Assembly: GCF_025420585.1 (NCBI RefSeq)
Contig: NZ_JAOEGB010000023.1
Location: 62,001 to 126,000, forward strand
Origin: Planotetraspora sp. A-T 1434
Lineage (GTDB): Bacteria > Actinomycetota > Actinomycetes > Streptosporangiales > Streptosporangiaceae
Direction of reading: 5' to 3'
DNA length: 64,000 nt
Positions 38,126 to 46,378 of the stretch are shown here, piece after piece; positions within the stretch are counted from its first letter, which is position 1, and each line of letters opens with the position of its first letter. Below the pieces are notes generated by a model. It worked only from the letters and a program-made list of their open reading frames with translations. It was not told the origin of the DNA and did no database searches. Both the position numbers and the translations under genes were made by a program.

Positions 38126-38728
38126 CTAACGGTTACCCGCCGTCCCAGGTTTCGGCGAACGCGGTTTCGCGCGGACGTGCATGCGCTCGCCCTGCGGTCC
38201 GAACAGGCTGAGAATCTCCACCGGCGCCTCTCCGGCGCTGCCGAACCAGTGCGGTAGCCGGGTGTCGAACTCCGCGGCCTCCCCGGCCTTGAGGATGACG
38301 TCGTGCTCGCCGAGCACCAGCCGGAGCTTCCCGCTGAGCACGTAAATCCACTCGTAGCCCTCGTGCGTACGCGGATCGGGTTCGCGGCGGGTGGTGCCGA
38401 TGACCATCTTCCACGCATGCAGCCCGCCGGCGTGCTGAGTCAGCGGCACAACCGTCAAGTCCTCGTGCTTGATCGGCTTCAACCGCACCCGCGGGTCACC
38501 GACCGGCGGCGCGCCGACGAGCTCGTCGAGTGGCACCTGGTAGGCGCGCGCGAGCGGCAGCAGCAACTCCAGGGCAGGTCTGCGCTCGCCGGATTCGAGG
38601 CGGGACAGGGTGCTGACCGAGATGCCGGTGGTCTCCGCGAGCTGGGCCAGGGTGGTGCCGCGCTCCTTGCGCAGCGCGCGCAGCCGCGGGCCCACGAAGG
38701 CCAGGACCGCGGCGTCGGCGTTTGCCAT
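38126..38728 (-). CDS. XRE-family regulator with C-terminal cupin
   Basis: Residues 12-66 form a helix-turn-helix of the XRE type (LRALRKERGTTLAQLAETTG, ISVSTLSRLESGERRPALEL). Residues 105-180 form a cupin sensor (HEGYEWIYVLSGKLRLVLGE, EAAEFDTRLPHWF). The start is ATG 38728 (MANADAAV), 200 aa; the frame to 38947 crosses the divergent gene's start. It is divergent from the oxidoreductase/methyltransferase fusion gene and probably regulates it. Cupin-XRE proteins often sense small ligands. The 73-base divergent gap must hold both promoters. Confidence 0.9.
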   Translation of the reverse strand: MANADAAVLAFVGPRLRALRKERGTTLAQLAETTGISVSTLSRLESGERRPALELLLPLARAYQVPLDELVGAPPVGDPRVRLKPIKHEDLTVVPLTQHAGGLHAWKMVIGTTRREPDPRTHEGYEWIYVLSGKLRLVLGEHDVILKAGEAAEFDTRLPHWFGSAGEAPVEILSLFGPQGERMHVRAKPRSPKPGTAGNR

Positions 38729-38801
38729 GTCGGCAATATTACTTGTCAGCTCGAGGGCGTCAGGAGCACCGTGGGCGAAGGCTACGAGTGAAGGGACACC
38801 C

Positions 38802-40394
38802 ATGGTGGACGAGGCGTACGACGTGGTCGTGGTGGGCGGTGGCGCCGCCGGGCTCAGTGGCGCCCTCGCGCTGGTGCGGGCGCGGCGGTCGGTGCTGGTG
38901 GTCGATGCCGGGCAGCCGCGCAACGCGCCTGCCGGGCACGTGCACAACTATCTGACCCGGGAGGGCACGCCACCCGCCGAGCTGGTGGCGGCCGCGCGGG
39001 ACGAGGTGACCCGGTACGGTGGCCGGATCGTCACCGGGCGGGTCGAGGCCGCCGCGAACGACGGCGACGGCTTCCTGGTGACGCTGGACGGCGCGCGCTC
39101 CCTGCGGGCGCGCCGGCTGCTGGTGGCCACCGGGCTCGTCGACGAGCTGCCCGACGTGCCGGGATTGGCCCAGCGCTGGGGCCGGGACGTGCTGCACTGC
39201 CCGTACTGCCACGGGTGGGAGGTCCGCGACCGGCGCATCGGCGTCCTGGCGACCGGGCCACTGGCCTGGCACCAGGCGGAGCTGTGGCGGCAGTGGAGCC
39301 CGCACGTGCTGCTCCTGCTGCACCACACCCCCGCGCCGGGGCCGGAGCAGGCCGAGCGGCTTGCGGCGCGCGAGATCACCGTCGTCGACGGCCCCGTCGC
39401 GGCGCTGGAGGTGGCCGGCGACACGCTCACCGGCGTACGGCTGGCCTCGGGCGAGATCGTCGCGCTCGACGGGGTGGTCGTCGCGCCGCGGTTGTCCGCC
39501 CGCGCGGATGTGCTGGAGTCGCTCGGGCTGAAATCGGTCGACGTGGAGTTCGGCGGTCAGGTCGTCGGCAGCCAGGTTCCCGCCGACTCCACCGGAGCCA
39601 CCAGCGTGCCGGGCGTGTGGGTAGCGGGCAACGTGGCCGACGTGCAGGCTCAAGTGATCGTGGCTGCCGCGGCGGGCCTGAAGGCCGGTGCCGCGATCAA
39701 CGCCGACCTCGTCGCCGAGGACACCCGCGACGCCGTCGACGCGTACCGGCACCGGGCGCACACCATGTTCGAGCAGGACGCCTGGGAGGAGCGTTACAGC
39801 TCCCGCCCGGCGCTGTGGAGTGGACGCCCCAACCCGCAGCTCGTCGCCGAGGCCGCCGAGCTCACCCCCGGCCGGGCGCTGGACGTCGGCAGCGGTGAAG
39901 GCGCCGACGCCATCTGGCTCGCCGAGCGGGGGTGGACCGTGACCGGGGTCGACATCTCCACCACCGCCCTGGAGCGGGCCGCCGCCAACGCCGCGGCCGA
40001 GGGTGGGGAGGCCGCCTCCCGCCTCACGTGGACGCACGCCGACCTGCGCGAGGAGCCTCCCGCCGAAAGCGCCTACGACCTGGTGTCGGCGCAGTACATG
40101 CACCTGCCCGGCGACTCCAGGCGGGCGCTGTTCGCCCGGCTGGCCGCCGCGGTGGCTCCGGGCGGAACCCTGCTGATTGTCGGGCACCACCCCTCTGACC
40201 TGCGGACCAACGTCCACCGGCACCACTTCCCGGACATGCTGTTCACCGCCGAAGAAGTCGCCGCCTCGCTCGACCCCACCGCGTGGCGGGTGCTGGCGGC
40301 CGAGACCCGTCCGCGCGCCGTTGTGGACCCCGACGGGCGCGCCATCACCATCCACGACGCCGTCCTGGTCGCACGCCGCCTCTCGCCTTCGTAG
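38802..40394 (+). CDS. thioredoxin-reductase-like FAD oxidoreductase fused to a SAM methyltransferase
   Basis: A 530-residue bifunctional fusion. Residues 1-320 form a TrxR-like flavoprotein: VVVVGGGAAGLSGALALV, a redox-active CPYCHGW (Cys133/Cys136) and VPGVWVAGNVADVQAQVIVA near the FAD end. Residues 345-525 form a class I methyltransferase with motif I ALDVGSGEGADAIWLAERG and YDLVSAQYMHLP. AAGGGA precedes the ATG. The methyltransferase part resembles thiol or tellurite-type enzymes. The fusion suggests reduction followed by methylation of one substrate, perhaps a chalcogen or thiol compound; this is inference. It is divergent from an XRE-cupin regulator. Confidence 0.9.
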   Translation: MVDEAYDVVVVGGGAAGLSGALALVRARRSVLVVDAGQPRNAPAGHVHNYLTREGTPPAELVAAARDEVTRYGGRIVTGRVEAAANDGDGFLVTLDGARSLRARRLLVATGLVDELPDVPGLAQRWGRDVLHCPYCHGWEVRDRRIGVLATGPLAWHQAELWRQWSPHVLLLLHHTPAPGPEQAERLAAREITVVDGPVAALEVAGDTLTGVRLASGEIVALDGVVVAPRLSARADVLESLGLKSVDVEFGGQVVGSQVPADSTGATSVPGVWVAGNVADVQAQVIVAAAAGLKAGAAINADLVAEDTRDAVDAYRHRAHTMFEQDAWEERYSSRPALWSGRPNPQLVAEAAELTPGRALDVGSGEGADAIWLAERGWTVTGVDISTTALERAAANAAAEGGEAASRLTWTHADLREEPPAESAYDLVSAQYMHLPGDSRRALFARLAAAVAPGGTLLIVGHHPSDLRTNVHRHHFPDMLFTAEEVAASLDPTAWRVLAAETRPRAVVDPDGRAITIHDAVLVARRLSPS

Positions 40395-40419
40395 CACGGG
40401 CCGCCGAGGGGGCCGCAGG

Positions 40420-40611
40420 TCACCGGCGGCGCCGTACGCCGGGGACGACCACGGCCCGGTCGTCCCGGGCGGCTTCACTTGGGAGGTGGGCGGTCGACAT
40501 GCGTGTGGCTTGCGCGATCAAATCCATGGACGTGCGGCGATAGCCGTAACGACCGAAGATGCCGAGGGCGGCCGCAATGATCTGCTCCCGTTGCTCGCGC
40601 GCGTCTGACAT
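40420..40611 (-). pseudogene. truncated TetR-family regulator
   Basis: The 63 codons encode only the TetR DNA-binding helices (REQIIAAALGIFGRYGYRRT, SMDLIAQATRMS) and then a non-homologous tail ending in four Arg. The ligand-binding domain is missing and was not found in the other frames. It is therefore a gene fragment, convergent with the fusion gene. Confidence 0.7.
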
Positions 40612-40688
40612 CTTGACATTTACGTCTTCGGCGAAGCGGACGTTGACGGCGTTGACGGTGGTGTCGCGACACGGCCCTTGCGGTTGGG

Positions 40689-41111
40689 TCAGGTTGTGAA
40701 AATGGCGTCGAGGTAGACCCAGGCGCCCTCGTGCCGGGCGAAGCGGCTCCTTTCGTATAGTTCACCGGGCTTTCCCCGGTAGGTGTAGCGGGCACGGAAG
40801 GTGACGGTGCCGGTCGTGTGGAAGGGGCTTCCTCCAGAGGTGGCTTCGATCTCCAGCCCGGTCCACCGCATGCCGGGTTCGAAGCCGATACCGGCCGGGC
40901 GCGTGCTGGGGTGCCAGGTCCGCAGCAGGTAGGTCTCCTCCTCGACGGCGAACGCGGCGTAGCGAGAGCGCATCAGGGCCTCTGCGGTGGGAGCGGCCTG
41001 CCCGGCGTGGTACCGCTCGCAGCACTCGGTGTAGGTGGCCGGCAGGCCGCACGGGCAGCCTGCCGCGGCGTTGACAGGCGCCGAGGCGCGGTTCGGCCTA
41101 GTGCGTGACAT
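40689..41111 (-). CDS. YchJ-family protein with SEC-C-like metal motif
   Basis: A small cytoplasmic protein of the YchJ/UPF0225 type. CPCGLPATYTECCERYH near the N-terminus is the zinc-binding Cys cluster. AEALMRSRYAAFAVEEETYL, LRTWHPSTRP and a beta-rich NTF2-like body (FRARYTYRGKPGELYERSRF) follow. The second ATG (41111) is preferred because GGAG then lies at a proper distance; ATG 41120 is the alternative. Its role is not established. Confidence 0.9.
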   Translation of the reverse strand: MSRTRPNRASAPVNAAAGCPCGLPATYTECCERYHAGQAAPTAEALMRSRYAAFAVEEETYLLRTWHPSTRPAGIGFEPGMRWTGLEIEATSGGSPFHTTGTVTFRARYTYRGKPGELYERSRFARHEGAWVYLDAIFTT

Positions 41112-41195
41112 GCCGTCCATTCTCCGTTAACCGCTGATCCTGTTCACCATGCCGTCCCGAAAGCTCCGGACCTCTTCCTTCTGATAGGGGTCCCG

Positions 41196-42452
41196 CTATC
41201 GGCGACCACGGAAGGTTCGCCGGAGGTCGTCAACCCACTCGCCAGGGATTTCCCACGGGATGAAGTGGCCGCCGTGCTCGTGGGCGTTGAGGTTGACGTG
41301 GTTGTACCAAGCGGCGCGGTCACCGTCGAGGAAGTTCTGCACGCGCTGGCCGGTGCTGACGCCGGGCGGGTTCTCGTAGCCGACGAAGGTGATGCCGGTG
41401 GGCGCCTCGATGGCCGGCTGCCGGTCGTGGGACGGGGTCCACGGGTAGCGGTTGTTGTTGGCATAGGTGCGAATCGAGGTGCCGATCGAATTCGTGACCC
41501 AGAAGATCATGGCGTGGGTGAGCAGGTCGTCTTTGGTGAACACGGTCTCGACGTCGCCGCCGTTGTCGCTCCAGTTCACCCAGCGTTCCAGGATCCAGGC
41601 GAGCATTCCGGCGGGTGAGTCGGACAGCCCGTGGGCGAGCGTGCTCGGGCCGAGCACGTGTGCGGCGAGATGGGCCGCGAACCGCTTCTCCAACGTTACG
41701 ATCCGGGCGTGGATGTCGGCGGGCAGCCCGTCGGGGATGGGCCGGCCACCGCTGAGGTCCCAGGCCCGGTCGCCGTTGAACATGGTGAGCTTCTGGCCGG
41801 AGCCGATGTGGATGCCGTGCAGCTCATCGGCGTACTTGTGCCCGAGTTGGCCGGTGACCAGCGCTCCGACGTCGCAGCCGGCGGCGGCGTACTTGTCGTA
41901 GCCGAGGGTGTGGGTCATGAGGGTGTGCCAGAGGTCGGCGACCTTCCAGAAGTTCATGTCCGGGTTGTCCGGCAGCGGAGTGGAGAACCCGAAGCCGGGA
42001 AACGAGGGGACTATCACGTCGAACGCCTCGGCCGGGTCGCCGCCGTACGCGCCCGGGTCGGCCAGAGGGTCGATCACCTTGGACCAGTGCCAGAACGTCC
42101 AGGGCCAGCCGTGCGTCAGGATCAAAGGTGTCGGGTTCGGGCCGGCACCGGGCTTGCGCATGAAGTGCACCGGCACGCCCTCGACCTCGACGCGGTAGTG
42201 CTCGTAGGCGTTGATCGCGGCCTCGGCCCTGCGCCAGTCGTAGCCGGTCCGCCAGTAGTCGATGAGCTCTTGCAGGTAGGCGCGGTTCACGCCGTAGTAC
42301 CAATCCTTGTTGCCCGCGTCGTCTGGCCAGCGCGTCAACTCCAGGCGCTGCTGGAGGTCGGCGAGCACGTCGTCGGGCACGTGGATCGGCGTCGGCTCCA
42401 ACGGGAACGGCCTGGCCTTGGCACTGTGCGATGAGGTGGTTTCATGGCTCAT
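41196..42452 (-). CDS. epoxide hydrolase, alpha/beta-hydrolase fold
   Basis: Opens epoxides to diols. The 418-residue protein carries the N-terminal EHN lid region (LQQRLELTRWPDDAGNKDWY, ELIDYWRTGYDWRRAEAAIN, HYRVEVEGVPVHFM). The oxyanion-hole motif HGWPWTFWHW and the nucleophile loop GCDVGALV (Asp about 193, where many relatives have GGDWG) follow. The family's catalytic His would be in HEHGGHFIPWEIP near the end. GGGAGAAG precedes the ATG. The substrate is unknown. No neighbouring pathway genes were recognised. Confidence 0.9.
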   Translation of the reverse strand: MSHETTSSHSAKARPFPLEPTPIHVPDDVLADLQQRLELTRWPDDAGNKDWYYGVNRAYLQELIDYWRTGYDWRRAEAAINAYEHYRVEVEGVPVHFMRKPGAGPNPTPLILTHGWPWTFWHWSKVIDPLADPGAYGGDPAEAFDVIVPSFPGFGFSTPLPDNPDMNFWKVADLWHTLMTHTLGYDKYAAAGCDVGALVTGQLGHKYADELHGIHIGSGQKLTMFNGDRAWDLSGGRPIPDGLPADIHARIVTLEKRFAAHLAAHVLGPSTLAHGLSDSPAGMLAWILERWVNWSDNGGDVETVFTKDDLLTHAMIFWVTNSIGTSIRTYANNNRYPWTPSHDRQPAIEAPTGITFVGYENPPGVSTGQRVQNFLDGDRAAWYNHVNLNAHEHGGHFIPWEIPGEWVDDLRRTFRGRR

Positions 42453-42685
42453 TCGTCTTCTCCCGCAATCGAGTCACCCGGATTCGCCGGGACTGTTTCG
42501 ACATGGTGGCGGCCTGGGCTTACGTCGTTTCATCCAACCGAAGTGGGTCCTCTTGGATATCAGAAAGGGTCCCATTTCAGGATCCGGCGATCGCAAGTCC
42601 TGCGGAAGCCGGGCAGGAGGCTCCAACCGGGTCCGGCCGCGCGGTGGCAGATCAGGTCAGCGTGGGTGTGCGCGGCGCGCAAGCC
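42453..42685. other. intergenic region between the epoxide hydrolase and HEAT-like genes
   Basis: 233 bases with no supported gene. The part next to 42453 must contain the epoxide hydrolase promoter and shows GGGAGAAG as its ribosome binding site. Nothing else was recognised. Confidence 0.4.
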
Positions 42686-43135
42686 CTAAGAACTTGATCG
42701 ATCCTCGGGAAGCGGATCGACGCCGACCGGAATCCCGCGTGCCACCTGCCATCGGATGTCAGCCTCCGGGTCGGCGGCGAAGCGCAGGAGCGGGAAGAGC
42801 ACACGCTCGTCGTCGCAGATCGTGGCGAGTGCGTGTGCGGCGGACGCACGTACCACCTCGGGGGTCGTGTCCAGAGCGAGGCCGTTCGCCGCTTCGATCA
42901 GGGGCAAGACGTGCCAGGAGTAGTCGAGCGCCTGCACTGCCAGAAGGTCGAATCCGAGTGCCCGCACTCGCTCATCCGGATCAGCCCACCAGCTCCGCGC
43001 CAAAGCCACGATTTCCTCCGGAGAGGAAAGCGATTCGAACAGCCGGTTCAGCGAGTCGAAATGCTCGGTGTAAGACTCGTGATTCCAGTCGATCAACTCG
43101 GCGAGTTGATCGTCGGAGAGCGGTGACCTCGACAT
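42686..43135 (-). CDS. HEAT-repeat-like protein
   Basis: A helical protein of 149 residues with two or three HEAT-type repeats (ERVRALGFDLLAVQALDYSW, VVRASAAHALATICDDERVL, DIRWQVARGIPVGVDPLPED). Such proteins usually mediate protein contacts. The ATG at 43135 (MSRSPLSDDQL) is chosen because AAGGAGGG precedes it; the longer frame from 43240 has no signal. No enzyme motif is visible. Confidence 0.82.
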   Translation of the reverse strand: MSRSPLSDDQLAELIDWNHESYTEHFDSLNRLFESLSSPEEIVALARSWWADPDERVRALGFDLLAVQALDYSWHVLPLIEAANGLALDTTPEVVRASAAHALATICDDERVLFPLLRFAADPEADIRWQVARGIPVGVDPLPEDRSSS

Positions 43136-43537
43136 TCCCAGCCCTCCTTGGCCGATGCCGGTGCCTGAGATGAGATCCGAGCGGACAGCACCGGCAGGGA
43201 TACGAGTATGCCGAGGTAACACTGGCGAAGGCGACAGCATTAACGCTCAAGCACTACTCCGTGATCTTGCGCGAGGTCGGAGACCGGAGCGGACCTGCGC
43301 GACCCCGACAGGCTCCGACCCCACCGAGGTCGGGCGCGCGACGAAGGTGGCTCAGTACGGCGCCGTCGGCCGCCAACCCTGAGGTCCGTACGGCATCTGG
43401 ACGACGGGGGCAGCGTGTGAACGTCGAGGCGTAGGCGCGGAGTCATATCGGCACCGGTGGTGTCACATTTCCCCTTCGTGAGGGCTCTTAGGGGGCGGCG
43501 GCTCAAGCCCCACCACCACCGAGAGTCGAAGGTCAAA
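43136..43537. other. 402-base divergent intergenic region
   Basis: This region separates the HEAT-like gene (-) from the NmrA-like gene (+) and must contain both promoters. A TGTCACA box at 43461-43467 resembles the ECF41 -35 element, but the matching CGTC at 16 bases is missing. No gene was found. Confidence 0.4.
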
Positions 43538-44395
43538 ATGATCCTGATAACCGGAGCGACCGGCGCCGTCGGACGTCCCCTGGTCGAGTTCCTCGCCGGT
43601 CAGGGCGCCGAGGTCCGCGCCGTCACCCGAGCCCCGGAGAGCGCCGACCTGCCCGCCGGCGTTGAGGTCGTCGAAGGCGATCCGTCCCGGCCCGACACGG
43701 TCGCTCCCCACCTGGACGGCGTCGCCGCCGTCTTCCTGCACTCGCGCACCTTCGGCGAGACCGCCGACCGGCTGCTCTCCCTCGCCAGGGAACGAGGGGC
43801 GACGCGCGTGGTGGCGCTGTCGGCCATGAACGTCGATGACCCCCTCGAACTGCAGCCCTCCCGCTACCGAGGAGACAGGAACAAGGAGTCCGAGGAGGCC
43901 GCCGTCGCGAGTGGCTTGGAGTGGACCAGCCTGCGGGTCAGCTCTTTCGCCGGCAACACACTCCAGGCGTGGGGCGCCCAGATCCGCGCCGGTGACGTCG
44001 TCCGTTACGTCTACGCGGCGTTCGAGGAGTCACTGATCGACGAGCGGGACCTGGTGGAGGTCGCCGCACGCGCGCTGCTCACCGATGAACTGGCAGGCCG
44101 GAGACTGGAGTTGACCGGCCCGCAGTCGCTCTCCCACGAGCAGATGGTGGCCGTCATCGCCCGCGTGATCGGCAGACCGCTGCGCTACCACGAGGTCCCG
44201 CCGGAGGCCGCCCAGCAGGCCATGATCGGGAACGGCCTTCCAGAACCGTTCGTCGAGGCACTGATGGCCAGGTATGCCGCATACGTCCAGTGGCAACAGC
44301 ACCCCGTGACGGACGAGGTGGAGAAGATCCTCGGCCGCCCCGCGCGCACCTATGCCGAGTGGGTCGCCGACCACGTCGCCGGCTTCCAGAACTGA
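43538..44395 (+). CDS. NmrA-like NAD(P)-binding protein
   Basis: An atypical short-chain dehydrogenase of the NmrA/quinone-oxidoreductase-2 type. The first residues give MILITGATGAVGRPLVEFLA (Rossmann GATGAVG), then VRAVTRAPESADLPAGVEVV, VVALSAMNVD and the substrate-side SGLEWTSLRVSSFAGN. Length 285 aa. ATG 43538 is preceded by GAAGG; the frame to 43457 is rejected. A DoxX-like membrane gene follows 88 bases later on the same strand. Function as a reductase or redox sensor is not resolved. Confidence 0.9.
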   Translation: MILITGATGAVGRPLVEFLAGQGAEVRAVTRAPESADLPAGVEVVEGDPSRPDTVAPHLDGVAAVFLHSRTFGETADRLLSLARERGATRVVALSAMNVDDPLELQPSRYRGDRNKESEEAAVASGLEWTSLRVSSFAGNTLQAWGAQIRAGDVVRYVYAAFEESLIDERDLVEVAARALLTDELAGRRLELTGPQSLSHEQMVAVIARVIGRPLRYHEVPPEAAQQAMIGNGLPEPFVEALMARYAAYVQWQQHPVTDEVEKILGRPARTYAEWVADHVAGFQN

Positions 44396-44483
44396 CCGTC
44401 CTGATCCGCGCCATGTCGGTTCACCTGGGAACCGCGCGCGAACCCGTCACCAGCGATCGCCTGAATGCTTCATGGGAGTTCTC

Positions 44484-44891
44484 ATGTCCACCGCCTACGT
44501 CGTCACCGCTCTCGTCACCGCCGCCGCCAACACCTTCTCGGGCGTCGCGGCCATCACCCGCTTCGCGCCCGTCATGCGGACGCTTCGTCCCGCCCTCCGG
44601 AAAGCCGGTGTTCCGGAATCGTGGCTGGTCTTTCCGATAGGCATTCCCAAGGCCATGGGCGCGCTCGGACTGGTGCTCGGGCTGCTCGGCGTGCCACTGG
44701 TCGGTACGGCTGCCGCGGCCGGCCTCATCCTCTACTTCGTCTGCGCCCTCTACACCCATCTCCGCGTATACGACTTCGCGCCGCAGTTCTACTTGGCGGC
44801 CGTGTTCCTCGGGCTGGCGGTGGCCACGCTGGCGCTGGACCCCACGCTGGTCCTGAACACCGCGAACTCGGCGACGCTACTGACCCAGTAG
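44484..44891 (+). CDS. DoxX-like membrane protein
   Basis: A 135-residue integral membrane protein with about four hydrophobic segments (TAYVVTALVTAAANTFSGVA, AMGALGLVLGLLGVPLVGTA, AAAAGLILYFVCALYTHLRV, FYLAAVFLGLAVATLALDP). The order and the GIPKAMGALGL motif fit the DoxX-like family. GGGAG precedes the ATG at 44484; ATG 44472 is a second option. It probably forms an operon with the NmrA-like gene. Role unknown. Confidence 0.88.
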   Translation: MSTAYVVTALVTAAANTFSGVAAITRFAPVMRTLRPALRKAGVPESWLVFPIGIPKAMGALGLVLGLLGVPLVGTAAAAGLILYFVCALYTHLRVYDFAPQFYLAAVFLGLAVATLALDPTLVLNTANSATLLTQ

Positions 44892-45120
44892 GGGTGTGCC
44901 AGGGACGCCGAGGCGTCGCTCGACGCCCGGCGGTTGCCGCGGGTCGCCGGGCCCGTGCCGGCAGGCGGCAGTGACCTGGTCCTGGGCCGTCGCGTGCCGC
45001 GTCCTCGTTCGGGGCGTGACCGGTGCGCGCGCGGATCGGCAATCCAACCGAGTTCCAACCACACTCCAAGGTGAAGCCGACAGGATCGGGCCATCCCTCA
45101 AGATCGAAAGGAGATGGGAC
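44892..45120. other. leader region of the RiPP locus
   Basis: 229 bases with no gene. A hairpin at 44925-44952 probably terminates the DoxX-like gene, and a ribosome binding site AAAGGAGA lies just before the precursor start. No clear promoter was identified. Confidence 0.4.
44925..44952 (+). terminator. hairpin after the DoxX-like gene
   Basis: GCCCGGCG (44925-44932) pairs with CGCCGGGC (44945-44952) around a 12-base GC-rich loop, about 35 bases past the stop codon. It separates the DoxX-like gene from the RiPP locus. Confidence 0.5.
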
Positions 45121-45288
45121 ATGTCTGTCCGCATCGACGACCTCGGCTCGGCCGCGGAGCTTGCCGAGGACTTCCTGGACGATGTCATCGGCGGCAAGGG
45201 AGGGGTGCAGTCCATGTACCCCGTGTGCGCGTGGGCCGCGAGCACCCACAGCAATGGGACCTCCGACCCCATCGACATCATGGTCTGA
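45121..45288 (+). CDS. RiPP precursor peptide, 55 residues
   Basis: A ribosomal peptide precursor inferred from size and context. The leader is acidic and helical (MSVRIDDLGSAAELAEDFLD, then DVIGGKGG), ending in a Gly-rich site where cleavage could occur. The candidate core is VQSMYPVCAWAASTHSNGTS followed by DPIDIMV. It contains one Cys, six Ser/Thr and two Asp, which could give ester or amide crosslinks as in graspetides. AAAGGAGA precedes the ATG. It lies 88 bases before an ATP-grasp gene, whose product is the likely modifying enzyme. The leader/core boundary is a guess. Confidence 0.8.
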   Translation: MSVRIDDLGSAAELAEDFLDDVIGGKGGVQSMYPVCAWAASTHSNGTSDPIDIMV

Positions 45289-45376
45289 CAGATCGTCCTC
45301 CGACCTGCGATGTAAGGCGGGGAACGGCGTGTCCGACGTGCTGCGGGCACGCCGTTCCTCCGGTGGGGAGCGCGTG

Positions 45377-46378
45377 ATGATTCTGATACTCAGCGGCAGA
45401 GGTGACAGATCGGTGGAGATGGTCACCCCGAAGCTCGTCGAACGAGGCGCCGAGTTCCTCTGGTGGGATCCGGGTGACTACCCGGCCGAGAGCCGGATCA
45501 CCTCGCGGCTCACCGGCGGGTCCTGGCGGCACACCCTGCACACGGGCGGCCGGGACTACGACACCTCCCTGTTCAGCGCGGTCTGGAACCGCCGTCCCTC
45601 CCGGTCGCGCGCCCCGGATTCCGTCACCGACGCCGACCACAGGAAGTACGTCGAGAAGATCTCAAGAATTCTGGTGTACGGCTGGGAGGACACCGTCGAC
45701 AGCCGCTGGTTCCCCGGCAGGACCATGGACATCGTCCGCTTCCAGAACAAGCTCTTCAACCTGGCCGCGGCGGCCAGACTCGGCTTCGCCACGCCCGAGA
45801 CCCTGATCACCAACGACGTCGAGGAACTGATCCCGTTCTGGGAGGCGGCGCAGGGTGAGCTGATCGCCAAGGAGGTGGAGTTCGCCGAGTTCCAGATCGA
45901 CGGGGAAGACCACGCCTTCTACAGCACTCCGGTCACCCGCCGCCACCTCACCGACCGGCACCGGCTCGCCGTCTCCCCGGCCATTCTCCAGCCGTACATA
46001 AGGAAGTCCATCGAGCTGCGAATCACGATCGTGGGAGAGCAGGTGTTCGCCGCCGAGATCCACTCTCAGGCGTCCCGAGCGACCCGGCACGATTACCGCC
46101 ACCACGAATGGAGCTTCTCGGTGTACGGCGTGCACCGGCTGCCCGACGACGTCGAACGCCGGTGCCTGGCGCTGACCGCGTCCCTTGGCCTGCCGTACGG
46201 CTGCATCGACATGATCCTCACCCCTGAGGGCCGCTACGTCTTCCTGGAGATCAACCCCACCGGCCAGTGGGGCTGGATCGAAGCGGCCACCGGCCTTCCC
46301 ATCTCCGCGGCGATCGCCGACTGGCTCGTCGCGGCGGAACCCCGGCTTCCGCCCCGTCCCCAAGTGACCATCCCATGA
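45377..46378 (+). CDS. ATP-grasp peptide maturase (graspetide-synthetase-like)
   Basis: Predicted to activate carboxylates of the precursor peptide with ATP and join them to hydroxyl or amino groups. The 333-residue product opens MILILSGRGDRSVEMVTPKL and includes VWNRRPS, MDIVRFQNKLFNLAAAARLG, FATPETLITND, LIAKEVEF, LAVSPAILQPYIRKSIELRI, GLPYGCIDMILTPEGRYVFL and EINPTGQWGWIEAATGLPIS. The last two contain the metal/ATP ligands of ATP-grasp enzymes (DM..., E.NP.GQW). The frame is open to 45023, but ATG 45377 has GGGGAG at the right distance. It overlaps the next gene by ATGA. Confidence 0.9.
   Translation: MILILSGRGDRSVEMVTPKLVERGAEFLWWDPGDYPAESRITSRLTGGSWRHTLHTGGRDYDTSLFSAVWNRRPSRSRAPDSVTDADHRKYVEKISRILVYGWEDTVDSRWFPGRTMDIVRFQNKLFNLAAAARLGFATPETLITNDVEELIPFWEAAQGELIAKEVEFAEFQIDGEDHAFYSTPVTRRHLTDRHRLAVSPAILQPYIRKSIELRITIVGEQVFAAEIHSQASRATRHDYRHHEWSFSVYGVHRLPDDVERRCLALTASLGLPYGCIDMILTPEGRYVFLEINPTGQWGWIEAATGLPISAAIADWLVAAEPRLPPRPQVTIP

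Noticed and set aside
43461-43467. TGTCACA box that could be a second ECF41 promoter before the NmrA-like gene
   Set aside because: At 16 bases downstream the sequence is GCTC, not CGTC, so the -10 is missing.
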